Under the pieces are notes generated by a model. That model searched no databases. It had not been told where the DNA came from and saw only the letters and a program-made list of their open reading frames with translations. From positions 1-37,530 of the forward strand of contig JALOLC010000002.1 in the NCBI GenBank assembly GCA_025456175.1: a stretch of DNA of 37,530 nt, read 5' to 3'. The translations under genes and the position numbers were made by a program. The DNA is from Acidobacteriota bacterium (GTDB lineage: Bacteria; Acidobacteriota; Aminicenantia; UBA2199). Positions 8,779 to 16,059 of this stretch are shown piece by piece (positions within the stretch are counted from its first letter, which is position 1; each line of letters begins with the position of its first letter).

Positions 8779-9390
8779 TCACTCGTCCCAGACGTCGTCG
8801 CCGGAACCCGGCCGCAGGTCGTCGAGGACGATCTCCAGGACCTGGTTGGCCTGCATGCCGGCCACGATGCCCACGCGCGGCGCCAGGGGCGGCAGCTCCT
8901 CCGACACCTCGCTGGTCTCGTCGCCGCAGATGAACAGGCTGCCCAGGCGGCGGGTGCGCAGGGCGTTGTTGCGGCCGTAGCCGGCCAGCCCCGAGCCGGC
9001 GACGATGAACTTGTCGGGGAAGCGCTCGCTCACCGTCTCGATGAGCATCAGCTTCTGGTCGGCGCGGTCGAAGGCCTCGACGATCACCTGGCAGTCCTTG
9101 AAAATGCGCACGATCTCGTCGGGGCCCAGGCGCAGTTCGTGGGCATCCACCTTGATCTCGGGGGCGGCCTTGCGGATGTTCTCGCGCAGGGCCAGCACCT
9201 TCTTCTCCCCCACCTGGTTCAGGAAATAATACTGGCGGTCGAGGTTCTCGGCGGCCACGATATCGAAGTCGGCGATGACCAGGTGCCCCACCCCGGCCCG
9301 GGCCAGGGCGATGGCGCAGTTCGAGCCCAGCCCGCCGCAGCCGGCGATGCCGACACAGGTGCCTTTCAGCTTTTCAAGTCTTGATTTCAT
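8779..9390 (-). CDS. thiF: ThiF-family sulfur-carrier adenylyltransferase
   Basis: The 203-residue protein has the Rossmann nucleotide-binding motif GIAGCGGLGSN at about residues 14-24. DFDIVAAENLDRQYYF and the EAFDRADQK region of E1-like ThiF/MoeB enzymes follow. It should adenylate the C-terminal Gly of the adjacent ThiS. The protein is shorter than E. coli ThiF and lacks the CxxC zinc pairs of longer members, as in the short ThiF subfamily found beside thiS. Promoter and start at 9390 are supported by TTGATT/TATACT upstream; the leader is about 10 nt with no strong Shine-Dalgarno. Confidence 0.88.
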   Translation of the reverse strand: MKSRLEKLKGTCVGIAGCGGLGSNCAIALARAGVGHLVIADFDIVAAENLDRQYYFLNQVGEKKVLALRENIRKAAPEIKVDAHELRLGPDEIVRIFKDCQVIVEAFDRADQKLMLIETVSERFPDKFIVAGSGLAGYGRNNALRTRRLGSLFICGDETSEVSEELPPLAPRVGIVAGMQANQVLEIVLDDLRPGSGDDVWDE

Positions 9391-9407
9391 AGGATCCCGG
9401 AGAGAAT

Positions 9408-9436
9408 AGTATATATCCTTATCAATAAAAAATCAA
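9408..9436 (-). promoter_or_regulatory. thiF-thiS promoter
   Basis: Minus strand TTGATT (9436-9431), 17-nt spacer, TATACT (9413-9408). The -35 overlaps the end of rlmN by four bases. Confidence 0.55.
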
Positions 9437-10476
9437 GAACTCCCGCCAAAAACGGCGAGCTGGCCGCAGGCCGAGCGGATGCCTTCGCCCTTGGACCAGC
9501 GGGTGACCACGGTCAGCCCCTTTTCCAGGAGAATGGCGCGGAACGACTCCACGGCGACCTCGGTCGGGCGCCGGAAGGGGAGGCGGGGGGTGGCGTTGTA
9601 GGGGATGAGGTTGACCTTGGACGGGATGCCCTGGATCAGCTTGGCCAGCTGCCGGGCCTGGGCCGGCGAGTCGTTGATCCCGGCCAGAAGCACGTACTCG
9701 AAGGTGATGCGCTGGCGGCGCTTGTGGCCGCGCAGATGCGCCAGCAGATCCTCCAGCCGTTCTTTGCGCGCGATGGGCATCAGCTCGGCGCGCAGCTGCG
9801 GGTCGGAGGCGTTGAGCGAGAAGGCGATCTTGACCTGCGGGAAATCCGCCTCCAGATTTTTCAGGTTCTCCAGGATGCCGGCCGTGGACACGGTGACATG
9901 GCGCGGCGAGATGTTCAGGCCGTCGGCTGCGCAGATCAGCCGCAGGGCGCGGGCCAGGTTCGCGTAATTGAGCAGCGGCTCGCCCATGCCCATGAAGACC
10001 AGGTTCAGTTTGCCGGCATAGGCTCCCAGCTCCTTTCTCAGGGAAAGCACCTGGGTGACGATCTCGCCGCAAGTCAAATTGCGGCGGAAACCCATGGCGC
10101 CGGTGGCGCAAAACGCACAGGCCAGGGGGCATCCGGCCTGGCTCGAGAGGCAAAAAGTGTAATGGTCCTTTTCGGGGATCAGGACCGTCTCGATCTTTTG
10201 CCCGTCGGCCAGCCCGATCAGCAGCTTGCGCGTACCGTGTCCGTCGTCCTGCCTATCCAGGACCGGGCGCAGCTCCCAGTCGTAAAGCCCGGCCAGTTTC
10301 TGGCGGTTGGCCTTGGCGATGTTGCTCCAGGAGTTGACGTCCTGGCTGTTCTTGAAGTAGACCCACTGGAAGACCTGGCGGGCGGCGTAGTCGCGGAACC
10401 CTTCGGCCACAAGCTCAGCATTGAGCTCGCTCAGCTGCCGATCCAGGATCCATGGTTTTTTCAAGAGCACATTCAT
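9433..10476 (-). CDS. rlmN: 23S rRNA (adenine-2503-C2)-methyltransferase RlmN, radical SAM
   Basis: The 347-residue protein has the radical-SAM motif CxxxCxxC (Cys116, Cys120, Cys123 in AGCPLACAFC). It also has the family blocks GMGEPLLNY, SLNA and NLIPYN, and a C-terminal Cys (RSACGQL) that corresponds to the methyl-carrying Cys. RlmN methylates C2 of A2503 in 23S rRNA and A37 of some tRNAs. Length and start match the family. A weak -10-like box lies 6 nt before the ATG, so it may be leaderless. It is read towards thiF, with only 42 nt between its stop and the thiF start. Confidence 0.95.
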   Translation of the reverse strand: MNVLLKKPWILDRQLSELNAELVAEGFRDYAARQVFQWVYFKNSQDVNSWSNIAKANRQKLAGLYDWELRPVLDRQDDGHGTRKLLIGLADGQKIETVLIPEKDHYTFCLSSQAGCPLACAFCATGAMGFRRNLTCGEIVTQVLSLRKELGAYAGKLNLVFMGMGEPLLNYANLARALRLICAADGLNISPRHVTVSTAGILENLKNLEADFPQVKIAFSLNASDPQLRAELMPIARKERLEDLLAHLRGHKRRQRITFEYVLLAGINDSPAQARQLAKLIQGIPSKVNLIPYNATPRLPFRRPTEVAVESFRAILLEKGLTVVTRWSKGEGIRSACGQLAVFGGSS

Positions 10477-10482
10477 TCGGAA

Positions 10483-10511
10483 TTAATATATCACAAAATG
10501 CTCAAGGGAAA
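10483..10511 (-). promoter_or_regulatory. Possible rlmN promoter, leaderless type
   Basis: Minus strand TTTCCC (10511-10506), 17-nt spacer, TATTAA (10488-10483), then 6 nt to the ATG. The geometry matches the other leaderless candidates, but both boxes are weak and the -35 lies in the purine-rich repeat. TATATT two bases upstream is an alternative -10. Confidence 0.3.
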
Positions 10512-10630
10512 GGCAGAGGGAAGAAAAAGGGAAGAGCGAGGGAAGAGAAAGTGGGAAAAGCCCTTTTAAAACCTCTTTCTCACTTTCTCTTCTCTCTGCC
10601 TTTCCCTCTGTTTTCCCTCTCTCTTCCCTT
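10505..10630. repeat. Purine-rich/pyrimidine-rich imperfect inverted repeat
   Basis: About 55 nt of almost pure purine (GGGAAAG, GAGGGAAGA, AAGAGAAAGTG) on the left are followed, after CCCTTTTAAAA, by about 60 nt of almost pure pyrimidine. The inner parts pair (GAAGAGAAAGTG with CACTTTCTCTTC). Short GGGAA/GAGGGAA units recur within each arm. The design (long arms made from short purine-rich units) resembles the GTGAAAA elements, with a different unit. It could form a large hairpin or triplex DNA. Confidence 0.7.
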
Positions 10631-10676
10631 AAGTTCGCTTCAAGCACAACAGCCATGCGCCAAAATCAACCGCACA

Positions 10677-10705
10677 TTGATTTCAATGACGAATGAGCAT
10701 ATAAT
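10677..10705 (+). promoter_or_regulatory. Aminotransferase promoter
   Basis: TTGATT (10677-10682), 17-nt spacer, TATAAT (10700-10705). A GGAGG ribosome site follows before the ATG at 10733. Confidence 0.75.
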
Positions 10706-10732
10706 TTATTTTTTAACATCGGAGGCAATCCC

Positions 10733-11920
10733 ATGAAGATCTCGCAGCGCGCCCAGAACATCCAGGAATCGCCGATCCGCAAGCTCTCCGCCCTGGCCAA
10801 CGCGGCCAAGAAGCGCGGCACGACCGTCTACCATCTGAACATCGGCCAGCCCGACATCGACACCCCTCCCGCATTCATGGAGCGGATCATCAACTACAAG
10901 GAGAAGGTCCTCTCCTACGGTCCCTCCGACGGCCTCGAGGCGCTGAAGGTGGCCATGATCCACTACTTCGCCTACTTCAAGATCACGCTGGAGGTCAAGA
11001 ACATCGTCATCGCCACCGGCGGCAGCGAGGCCATCGCCTTTGCCTTCAACGCCGTGGCCGACCCCGGCGACGAGGTCATCGTCTCCGAGCCCTTCTACAC
11101 CAACTACAGCGGCTACGCCTCGCAGTGCGGCCTCACCATCGTCCCGGTCACCGCCAAGGCCGAGAACGGCTTCCATCTCCCCGCCATCGCCGAGTTCGAG
11201 AAGAAGCTGACCCCGCGCACGCGCGCCGTCCTCATCTGCTCGCCCAACAACCCCACCGGCACCGTCTACACTCCCGAGGAGCTGAAGGCCATCGGCGAAT
11301 TCGCTCGTGAGCACGACCTGTTCCTCATCGCCGACGAGGTCTACAAGGAGTTCACCTACGACGGCAAGGTCCATTTCAGCGTCCTGCAGCTGGCGGGCCT
11401 GGAGGACCGGGTCATCGTCGTCGACTCCATTTCCAAGCGCTACTCCGCCTGCGGCGCCCGAATCGGCGCCGTCATCTCGCGCAACGAGGAGGTGATGAAG
11501 GGCATCACCAAGTTCGCCCAGGCCCGCCTCTGCCCGCCCACGCTGGAACAGGTCGGAGCCATCGGCGCCTACGAACTCCCGCACGACTACTTCAAGGAAG
11601 TCATGGCCGAATACCAGAAGCGCCGCGATATCCTGTATGACATACTGACCTCGCGCCGCGAGATCGTCCTGCAGAAGCCCGAAGGCGCCTTCTACATCAT
11701 GGCCAAGCTCCCGATCGAGGACGGCGAGACCTTCGCCCGCTGGCTGCTCAACGAGTTCAACGACCGGAACGAGACGGTGATGATCGCGCCGGGCGAGGGC
11801 TTCTACAGCACTCCCGGCAAGGGCAAGGACGAAGTGCGCCTGGCCTATGTCATCGAAGCGGCCAAGCTCGAGCGCGCCGCCCGCCTTCTGCTCATCGCCC
11901 TGGACAAATTCTGCGGTTGA
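10733..11920 (+). CDS. PLP-dependent class I/II aminotransferase (aspartate-aminotransferase-like)
   Basis: The 395-residue protein has the fold-type I aminotransferase motifs in order: NIGQPDIDTP near the N-terminus and the GGSEA phosphate-site stretch. SPNNPTG, ADEVYKEF, SISKRYSACGARIG with the PLP-binding Lys, and a C-terminal RLAY Arg follow. It should exchange amino groups between an amino acid and a 2-oxo acid in the cytoplasm; substrate preference cannot be read. The start has a clear GGAGG site. The gene is monocistronic in appearance: the promoter of the next small gene begins at the base after its stop codon. Confidence 0.9.
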   Translation: MKISQRAQNIQESPIRKLSALANAAKKRGTTVYHLNIGQPDIDTPPAFMERIINYKEKVLSYGPSDGLEALKVAMIHYFAYFKITLEVKNIVIATGGSEAIAFAFNAVADPGDEVIVSEPFYTNYSGYASQCGLTIVPVTAKAENGFHLPAIAEFEKKLTPRTRAVLICSPNNPTGTVYTPEELKAIGEFAREHDLFLIADEVYKEFTYDGKVHFSVLQLAGLEDRVIVVDSISKRYSACGARIGAVISRNEEVMKGITKFAQARLCPPTLEQVGAIGAYELPHDYFKEVMAEYQKRRDILYDILTSRREIVLQKPEGAFYIMAKLPIEDGETFARWLLNEFNDRNETVMIAPGEGFYSTPGKGKDEVRLAYVIEAAKLERAARLLLIALDKFCG

Positions 11921-11949
11921 TTGACATTGAATTCTCCGCGTGGTATTGA
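11921..11949 (+). promoter_or_regulatory. Promoter of the small Lys-rich protein gene
   Basis: A perfect TTGACA (11921-11926), a 17-nt spacer and TATTGA (11944-11949), beginning directly after the aminotransferase stop codon. Confidence 0.7.
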
Positions 11950-11967
11950 ATTCGTGGGGGTCTACTC

Positions 11968-12144
11968 ATGCCTATCAAAAGAACCGTAATGAAGAGTTCG
12001 AAGGGGAAGAAGCTCTACGCCGTGCGCGACGCCAAGGGGCGCTTCAAGGACATCCAGAGCTTCAAGAAGGCGCACGGCGCGGACATCAAGCGCAAGAGCA
12101 AGGCCGAAACGGCCAAAAAGGCAAAGGCCAAAAAGAAAAAGTAA
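11968..12144 (+). CDS. Small basic protein, 58 residues, Lys-rich tail
   Basis: The ATG at 11968 has a GGGGG stretch about 7 nt upstream and a good promoter before it. The protein starts MPIKRTVMKSSKGKKLYAVR, continues with DAKGRFKDIQSFKKAHGADI, and ends in a Lys/Ala tail like histone H1-type tails (AKKAKAKKKK). The middle part resembles a small conserved bacterial hypothetical family with a KLYAVRDxxGxFKDIQ pattern, as I recall it; no activity is known to me. Its charge suggests binding to DNA or RNA. It converges on purA with 22 nt between the stops. Confidence 0.72.
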   Translation: MPIKRTVMKSSKGKKLYAVRDAKGRFKDIQSFKKAHGADIKRKSKAETAKKAKAKKKK

Positions 12145-12166
12145 GAAATTTTCATAGCTGCGCCGC

Positions 12167-13435
12167 TTAGCGGCCGGTTTCGATCGTCTGCCGGCGCTCG
12201 CCGCCGACAGAGAGGTGGCTGATTTTTGCCCCGGTGAATTCCTCAATGAAGTCGAGATACGCACGCAGCGGCTGCGGCAGATCGTTCATGCGTTCCATGG
12301 CGCCCAGCGTTTTCTGCCAGCCGGGCAGGACGCGGTACACGGGCGTGACTAAGTCCAGGGCGTCGGCGTGGCAGGGGAACTGCTCGCTGCGGACGCCGTT
12401 GACTTCGTAGGCTACCGCCACCGGAATCTCGTCCAGGTCATCCAGGACATCCAGCTTGGTGAGGAAGAGCGCATCGACGCCGTTGACCTGCACCGCGTGC
12501 TTCAGCGCCACCAGATCGAGCCAGCCGACGCGGCGCGGCCGTCCGGTCGTGGCGCCGTACTCCTTGCCGCGCTCGCGCAGCCGCCGGCCGCTGTCATCCT
12601 GCAGTTCGCTGGGAAACGGTCCCTCGCCGACGCGCGTGGCGTACGCCTTGGAGATGCCGATCACGTGGTCCACCGACTTGTGGGAAAGCCCGGTCCCCGA
12701 AAAAACACCGGCAATGGTCGTGCTCGAGGAAGTGACGAAGGGATAGGTTCCCAGGTGGATGTCCAGCAGGCTGCCCTGGGCGCCCTCAAAGAGGAGCTGC
12801 TTCTTTTCATGGCAGGCCCGCTGCAGCAGGGCGGTCGTGTCGCAGACATGGGGCCTGAGGAACTCGCCCGCCTGCAGATAATCCGTGATGGCCGGCTCGC
12901 TGTCCACGGCAGGATGGCCATAAGCGGCGAACAGGCGGTTGTAGTACTCGGCCAGGCGGGCGAATTTCTTGCGGAAAACGCTCTCTTGCAGCAGGTCGCC
13001 CACGAAAAGGGCGCGGCGGCCGATGACGTCCTCATAGGCCGGGCCGATGCCGCGCCGGGTGGTGCCGATGCGCTGGTAGCGGGAATCCTCGAAAACGATG
13101 TCCAGCTGCTGATGAAAGGGCAGGATCAGCGGCGCGTTCGCGCTCAGCGCCAGGTTCTGCAGCGATAGGCCCAGACTGCGGGCGTTGCGGATCTCCTCGA
13201 TCAGCTGCAGCGGCTGCACCACCACGCCATGGGCGATCACCGCCAGGCAGTCGGGATAGAAGATGCCCGAAGGCAGCACGTGCAGGACAACCCGTTTCCC
13301 CTGGTAGTACACGGTGTGGCCGGCATTGTGCCCGCCCTGGAAGCGCACCACCACGTCAAAGTTCCCCGCCAGGTAATCGATGGCCTTGCCCTTGCCCTCG
13401 TCGCCCCATTGCAGCCCCAGTACGACGGTGTTCAT
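12167..13435 (-). CDS. purA: Adenylosuccinate synthetase
   Basis: The 422-residue protein starts MNTVVLGLQWGDEGKGK, the GTP-binding and catalytic N-terminus of PurA. FQGGHNAGHT, TTRRGIGPAYEDV, LLFEGAQGSLLDIHLGTYPFVTSS and GATTGRPRRVGW follow, all in family order. PurA converts IMP, aspartate and GTP to adenylosuccinate on the way to AMP. I prefer the ATG at 13435, which matches the family start and follows a GGAG, over a GTG three codons upstream. It is the last gene of an operon with ndk and a partner-switching module. Confidence 0.95.
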   Translation of the reverse strand: MNTVVLGLQWGDEGKGKAIDYLAGNFDVVVRFQGGHNAGHTVYYQGKRVVLHVLPSGIFYPDCLAVIAHGVVVQPLQLIEEIRNARSLGLSLQNLALSANAPLILPFHQQLDIVFEDSRYQRIGTTRRGIGPAYEDVIGRRALFVGDLLQESVFRKKFARLAEYYNRLFAAYGHPAVDSEPAITDYLQAGEFLRPHVCDTTALLQRACHEKKQLLFEGAQGSLLDIHLGTYPFVTSSSTTIAGVFSGTGLSHKSVDHVIGISKAYATRVGEGPFPSELQDDSGRRLRERGKEYGATTGRPRRVGWLDLVALKHAVQVNGVDALFLTKLDVLDDLDEIPVAVAYEVNGVRSEQFPCHADALDLVTPVYRVLPGWQKTLGAMERMNDLPQPLRAYLDFIEEFTGAKISHLSVGGERRQTIETGR

Positions 13436-13445
13436 GATCTCCACG

Positions 13446-14696
13446 TCAGCGCACCTTGACGATCAGGATGGTGAAATCATCGCGGAACCGGGTCTTGCGG
13501 CTGAAACTCTTGATCCGCTTGTACAGGGTCTCGCCCAGTTCGGCGGCGCCAAGGCCGCGATTGGCCAGGATGAACTCGGCGATGGCCTTTTCGCCGAACT
13601 CCTCGCCGGCGGGGTTTGTCACTTCGAACACGCCGTCGGTGAAGGCGCAGATCACGTCGCCGCTCTCCAGGACCACCGTCCCCTCCTGATAGACGCCATC
13701 GCCGCGGAAGCCAAGCAGCATGCCGCCCGCTTCCAGCTTGCGCACGCCCGATTTCGTGACCAGGTAGGGGGCGTTGTGGCCGGCATTGACGTAGGTCAGC
13801 GCGGGATGGTCATCGTTGAGCAGCATCCAGAAAAGGGTGATGAAGCGTGAGCCGCGGGTCATTTCATGGAGAAAGGCGTTGGCCTTGGCAATGAAGCGGG
13901 CCGGCTTTAAAAAGTACAGCTCGTTCATCGAGTGGAAGATGGCCTGGCAGGAGGCGGCCAGCAGCGCGGCGGACAGCCCCTTGCCCTCGACGTCGGCCAG
14001 CACCAGCGGCTGGATATGCTTTTTCTTTTTCAGGATGTCGTAATAGTCGCCGCCCACCTCATGGATGGGCTCGTAGATGACGGCCAGGTCATAGTGGCAC
14101 AGCTCGGGCAACCCCTGAGGCAGCAACGAGAGCTGGATGCTGCGGGCGATCTGCATCTCGTGCTCCATCTTCTTCTTCTCGAAGATCTGCGCCAGGTAGC
14201 GGACATTGTCCAGCTCGATCAGCAGGAAGCGCGACAGGATGCCGGCGAATTCGAAATCCTCTTGCTCCAGGTCGCGCAGGTTGAACTTGCGCCCCAACCC
14301 CAGCACGATCACCCTTTTCCTGCTGTCGGAGACGCTCAGCAGGTAGTGGATCTGCCGGGCCAGCAGCAGCTTCTTCAGGTCGTCGAGAGCGGCGGGCAGA
14401 TCCTCGGTGCGCACGCAGGACGCGCCGGCCAGAGCCCGGGAGAGCTTTTTTTTCAGGCAATGGGATTCGCCGGCAGTCAGGGTGAAGCCGCGCTTGCGGA
14501 ACAGGTCGTGGCCGCGGTCAAAAAAGAAGACGCGTGATACGCCCAGCGGGGCCATGAGCGAGGAGAAGAAGATGCGCATGAGATGGTCGACATCAAATTG
14601 CGCCTGCATGGCCGAGGAGAGCTCGTAGATGGAGTTCAGCTGGAACTTCTTGAATTTCAGCTGTTTCTGCAGAAGCTTCAGTTCGTTTTCCGCCAC
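13446..14696 (-). CDS. SpoIIE/RsbU-type PP2C phosphatase with N-terminal GAF-like sensor region
   Basis: The 416-residue protein has an N-terminal coiled stretch, a GAF-like region (about residues 30-170), and a C-terminal PPM/SpoIIE phosphatase domain. The metal-site motifs are EVGGDYYD, DVEGKG (usually DVSGKG), NAGHN, FTDGVFE and DDFTI. It should dephosphorylate the phospho-STAS protein encoded two genes upstream and so free it to bind the anti-sigma kinase. It starts with GTG at 14696, overlapping the kinase gene by 19 nt. What the sensor region detects is unknown, and no sigma factor gene is next to it. Confidence 0.9.
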   Translation of the reverse strand: MAENELKLLQKQLKFKKFQLNSIYELSSAMQAQFDVDHLMRIFFSSLMAPLGVSRVFFFDRGHDLFRKRGFTLTAGESHCLKKKLSRALAGASCVRTEDLPAALDDLKKLLLARQIHYLLSVSDSRKRVIVLGLGRKFNLRDLEQEDFEFAGILSRFLLIELDNVRYLAQIFEKKKMEHEMQIARSIQLSLLPQGLPELCHYDLAVIYEPIHEVGGDYYDILKKKKHIQPLVLADVEGKGLSAALLAASCQAIFHSMNELYFLKPARFIAKANAFLHEMTRGSRFITLFWMLLNDDHPALTYVNAGHNAPYLVTKSGVRKLEAGGMLLGFRGDGVYQEGTVVLESGDVICAFTDGVFEVTNPAGEEFGEKAIAEFILANRGLGAAELGETLYKRIKSFSRKTRFRDDFTILIVKVR

Positions 14697-15121
14697 TTGA
14701 TCATCTCGCAGATGTTCTCGCCGTCGACGGTGCGGTAGGTGACCGAATCCATGATGGTCTTCATCAGCTTGACGCCGAGGCCGCCCTTCCGCTTCTTTTT
14801 GATCATGCGGCCGAGGTTCACCTCCTCTTCGGAGATCTCGGGGGGCAGGCCGCGGTAGAGGATGCGGATTTGCATGCCCTCGGGAGCCAGGTAATACTCG
14901 ATGGTGAGCGGTCGGTCGCCCTGATTGCCATAGGAGTGCTTGATGACGTTGGTCACGGCCTCGTCGATGGCCAGCGAAATCTTCTGCGCCTCGGCGACGG
15001 CAAACTGAAACAGGGTGGCGATGTGCCGGGTCAACTCGACGACCATCTTCAACAGCTGGGTCTGCGAGAGGATGGTGATCGAAAAATCAGGCTTCGGGGG
15101 AAAACGGCTTGAATTTTTCAA
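14678..15121 (-). CDS. Anti-sigma regulatory factor, RsbW/SpoIIAB-type serine kinase
   Basis: The protein has the GHKL ATPase N-box (LAIDEAVTNVIKHSY) and a G-box (KGGLGVKLMKTIMD), typical of RsbW-like kinases that bind a sigma factor or phosphorylate a STAS antagonist. No ATG or GTG is found near the expected start; I propose a TTG at 15121, which gives 147 residues (MKNSSRFPPKPDFSITIL...) and overlaps the STAS gene by 35 nt. The open frame reaches 15178, so the start is uncertain. Together with the neighbours it forms a complete partner-switching set: antagonist, kinase, phosphatase. Confidence 0.85.
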   Translation of the reverse strand: MKNSSRFPPKPDFSITILSQTQLLKMVVELTRHIATLFQFAVAEAQKISLAIDEAVTNVIKHSYGNQGDRPLTIEYYLAPEGMQIRILYRGLPPEISEEEVNLGRMIKKKRKGGLGVKLMKTIMDSVTYRTVDGENICEMIKWRKTN

Positions 15122-15449
15122 TGGCGGCCTGCTCGTTCGGCACGAAATCGTAAATCTCGGTGAACCCAACCAGGTCAAAGGTCTCGTGCACGCGTTCGCT
15201 CAGCGCGCACAGTTTGATGTCCCCGCCCTTTTCGCGGACCTCGTCGATGTAGCCCATGATGATGCCCATGCCGGCCGAGGTGATGTAGTTCAGGTCCTGG
15301 CCGTTGATCAGGATGTTGTAGTTGCTGTCCTTGATCATGCGCACGAGCTCCTTTTCGAAGCGGGCCACCTGGTGGGCGTCCAGGTGTCCCTTGAGATAAA
15401 GGACCGCCACGCCGCTGACCATCTTGCTGCGGATCTGGAAGCTTTTCAT
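15087..15449 (-). CDS. STAS-domain anti-sigma factor antagonist (RsbV/SpoIIAA-like)
   Basis: The 120-residue protein is one STAS domain: VAVLYLKGHLDA, then DLNYITSAGMGIIMG with the conserved phosphorylatable Ser at residue 58. Unphosphorylated, such proteins sequester the RsbW-type kinase; phosphorylation by it ends the interaction. The ATG overlaps the ndk stop in ATGA, so translation is coupled to ndk. Confidence 0.92.
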   Translation of the reverse strand: MKSFQIRSKMVSGVAVLYLKGHLDAHQVARFEKELVRMIKDSNYNILINGQDLNYITSAGMGIIMGYIDEVREKGGDIKLCALSERVHETFDLVGFTEIYDFVPNEQAAIEKFKPFSPEA

Positions 15450-15853
15450 ACTCCTTCTCCAAAGAAAAAATCGATCTCCCGTTCAGCCGTCGTTGCCGTG
15501 TCAGCCCCATGGACGCTGTTGCGCTGGATGTCGAGGGCGAAGCGCCGGCGCAGCGTAAGCGGCCCCGTTTTAACGGGGTTGGTCGGCCCCATCAGTTTCC
15601 GCCACTCCTCGACCGCGCTCTCCCTTTCCAGCACCAGGGCATAAAGCTGTCCCGATGAGATGTAGCCCACCAGGCTTTCATAGAATGGTTTTTCACAGTG
15701 CTGCTGGTAGAAAAGCGCCGCCTGGTCCCTGGTCAGGCGCAGCGTGCGGATGGCGCGGATGGCGAATTGGTTCATCTCGATCTCGGAGATGATCACCCCC
15801 ACCAGCTGGCGCTGGACCGCATCGGGCTTGATGATGGCCAGAGTTCGCTCCAT
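15446..15853 (-). CDS. ndk: Nucleoside-diphosphate kinase
   Basis: The 135-residue protein starts MERTLAIIKPDAV and contains the active-site His115 in NSVHGAD. It transfers the gamma phosphate between nucleoside tri- and diphosphates through phospho-His. I place the start at 15853 because GAGGAG lies just upstream and the promoter -10 (15875-15870) covers the in-frame ATG at 15871, which therefore cannot be translated from this transcript. It is the first gene of the operon ndk, STAS, anti-sigma kinase, phosphatase, purA. Confidence 0.95.
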   Translation of the reverse strand: MERTLAIIKPDAVQRQLVGVIISEIEMNQFAIRAIRTLRLTRDQAALFYQQHCEKPFYESLVGYISSGQLYALVLERESAVEEWRKLMGPTNPVKTGPLTLRRRFALDIQRNSVHGADTATTAEREIDFFFGEGV

Positions 15854-15869
15854 GAATCTCCTCGCCGTC

Positions 15870-15898
15870 ATTGTAGACCAAAAGTTTTTTAATTACAA
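15870..15898 (-). promoter_or_regulatory. ndk operon promoter
   Basis: Minus strand TTGTAA (15898-15893), 17-nt spacer, TACAAT (15875-15870). It fixes the ndk start downstream of 15870. A small perfect inverted repeat, AAAACT-GAGA-AGTTTT (15923-15938), lies between this promoter and the divergent pstS-like promoter. Confidence 0.65.
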
Positions 15899-15948
15899 TC
15901 ACCGCTGTCGGCCGCGCTTTGAAAAACTGAGAAGTTTTCAGCGGGGGC

Positions 15949-15976
15949 TTGACAGGCAATTTATTTGTAATATAAT
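15949..15976 (+). promoter_or_regulatory. Promoter of the PstS-like/porin operon
   Basis: Perfect TTGACA (15949-15954) and TATAAT (15971-15976) with a 16-nt spacer. The leader is about 75 nt and ends with a GGAGGT ribosome site before the ATG at 16060. Confidence 0.85.
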
Positions 15977-16059
15977 TGTACTATGTTTGTAGCCCAAGCG
16001 CATTCAGCTCCTTTCTTGGACATGATGAATAGGGAAACACAAAAACGGAGGTAATCCCC

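Noticed and set aside
11940-12170. Open frame of 76 codons over the small basic gene
   Set aside because: Wrong frame; the ATG at 11968 in another frame has the ribosome site and a coherent basic protein.
15854-15871. Upstream in-frame ATG of ndk at 15871
   Set aside because: It overlaps the promoter -10 box and lacks a ribosome site; the ATG at 15853 fits both promoter and family.
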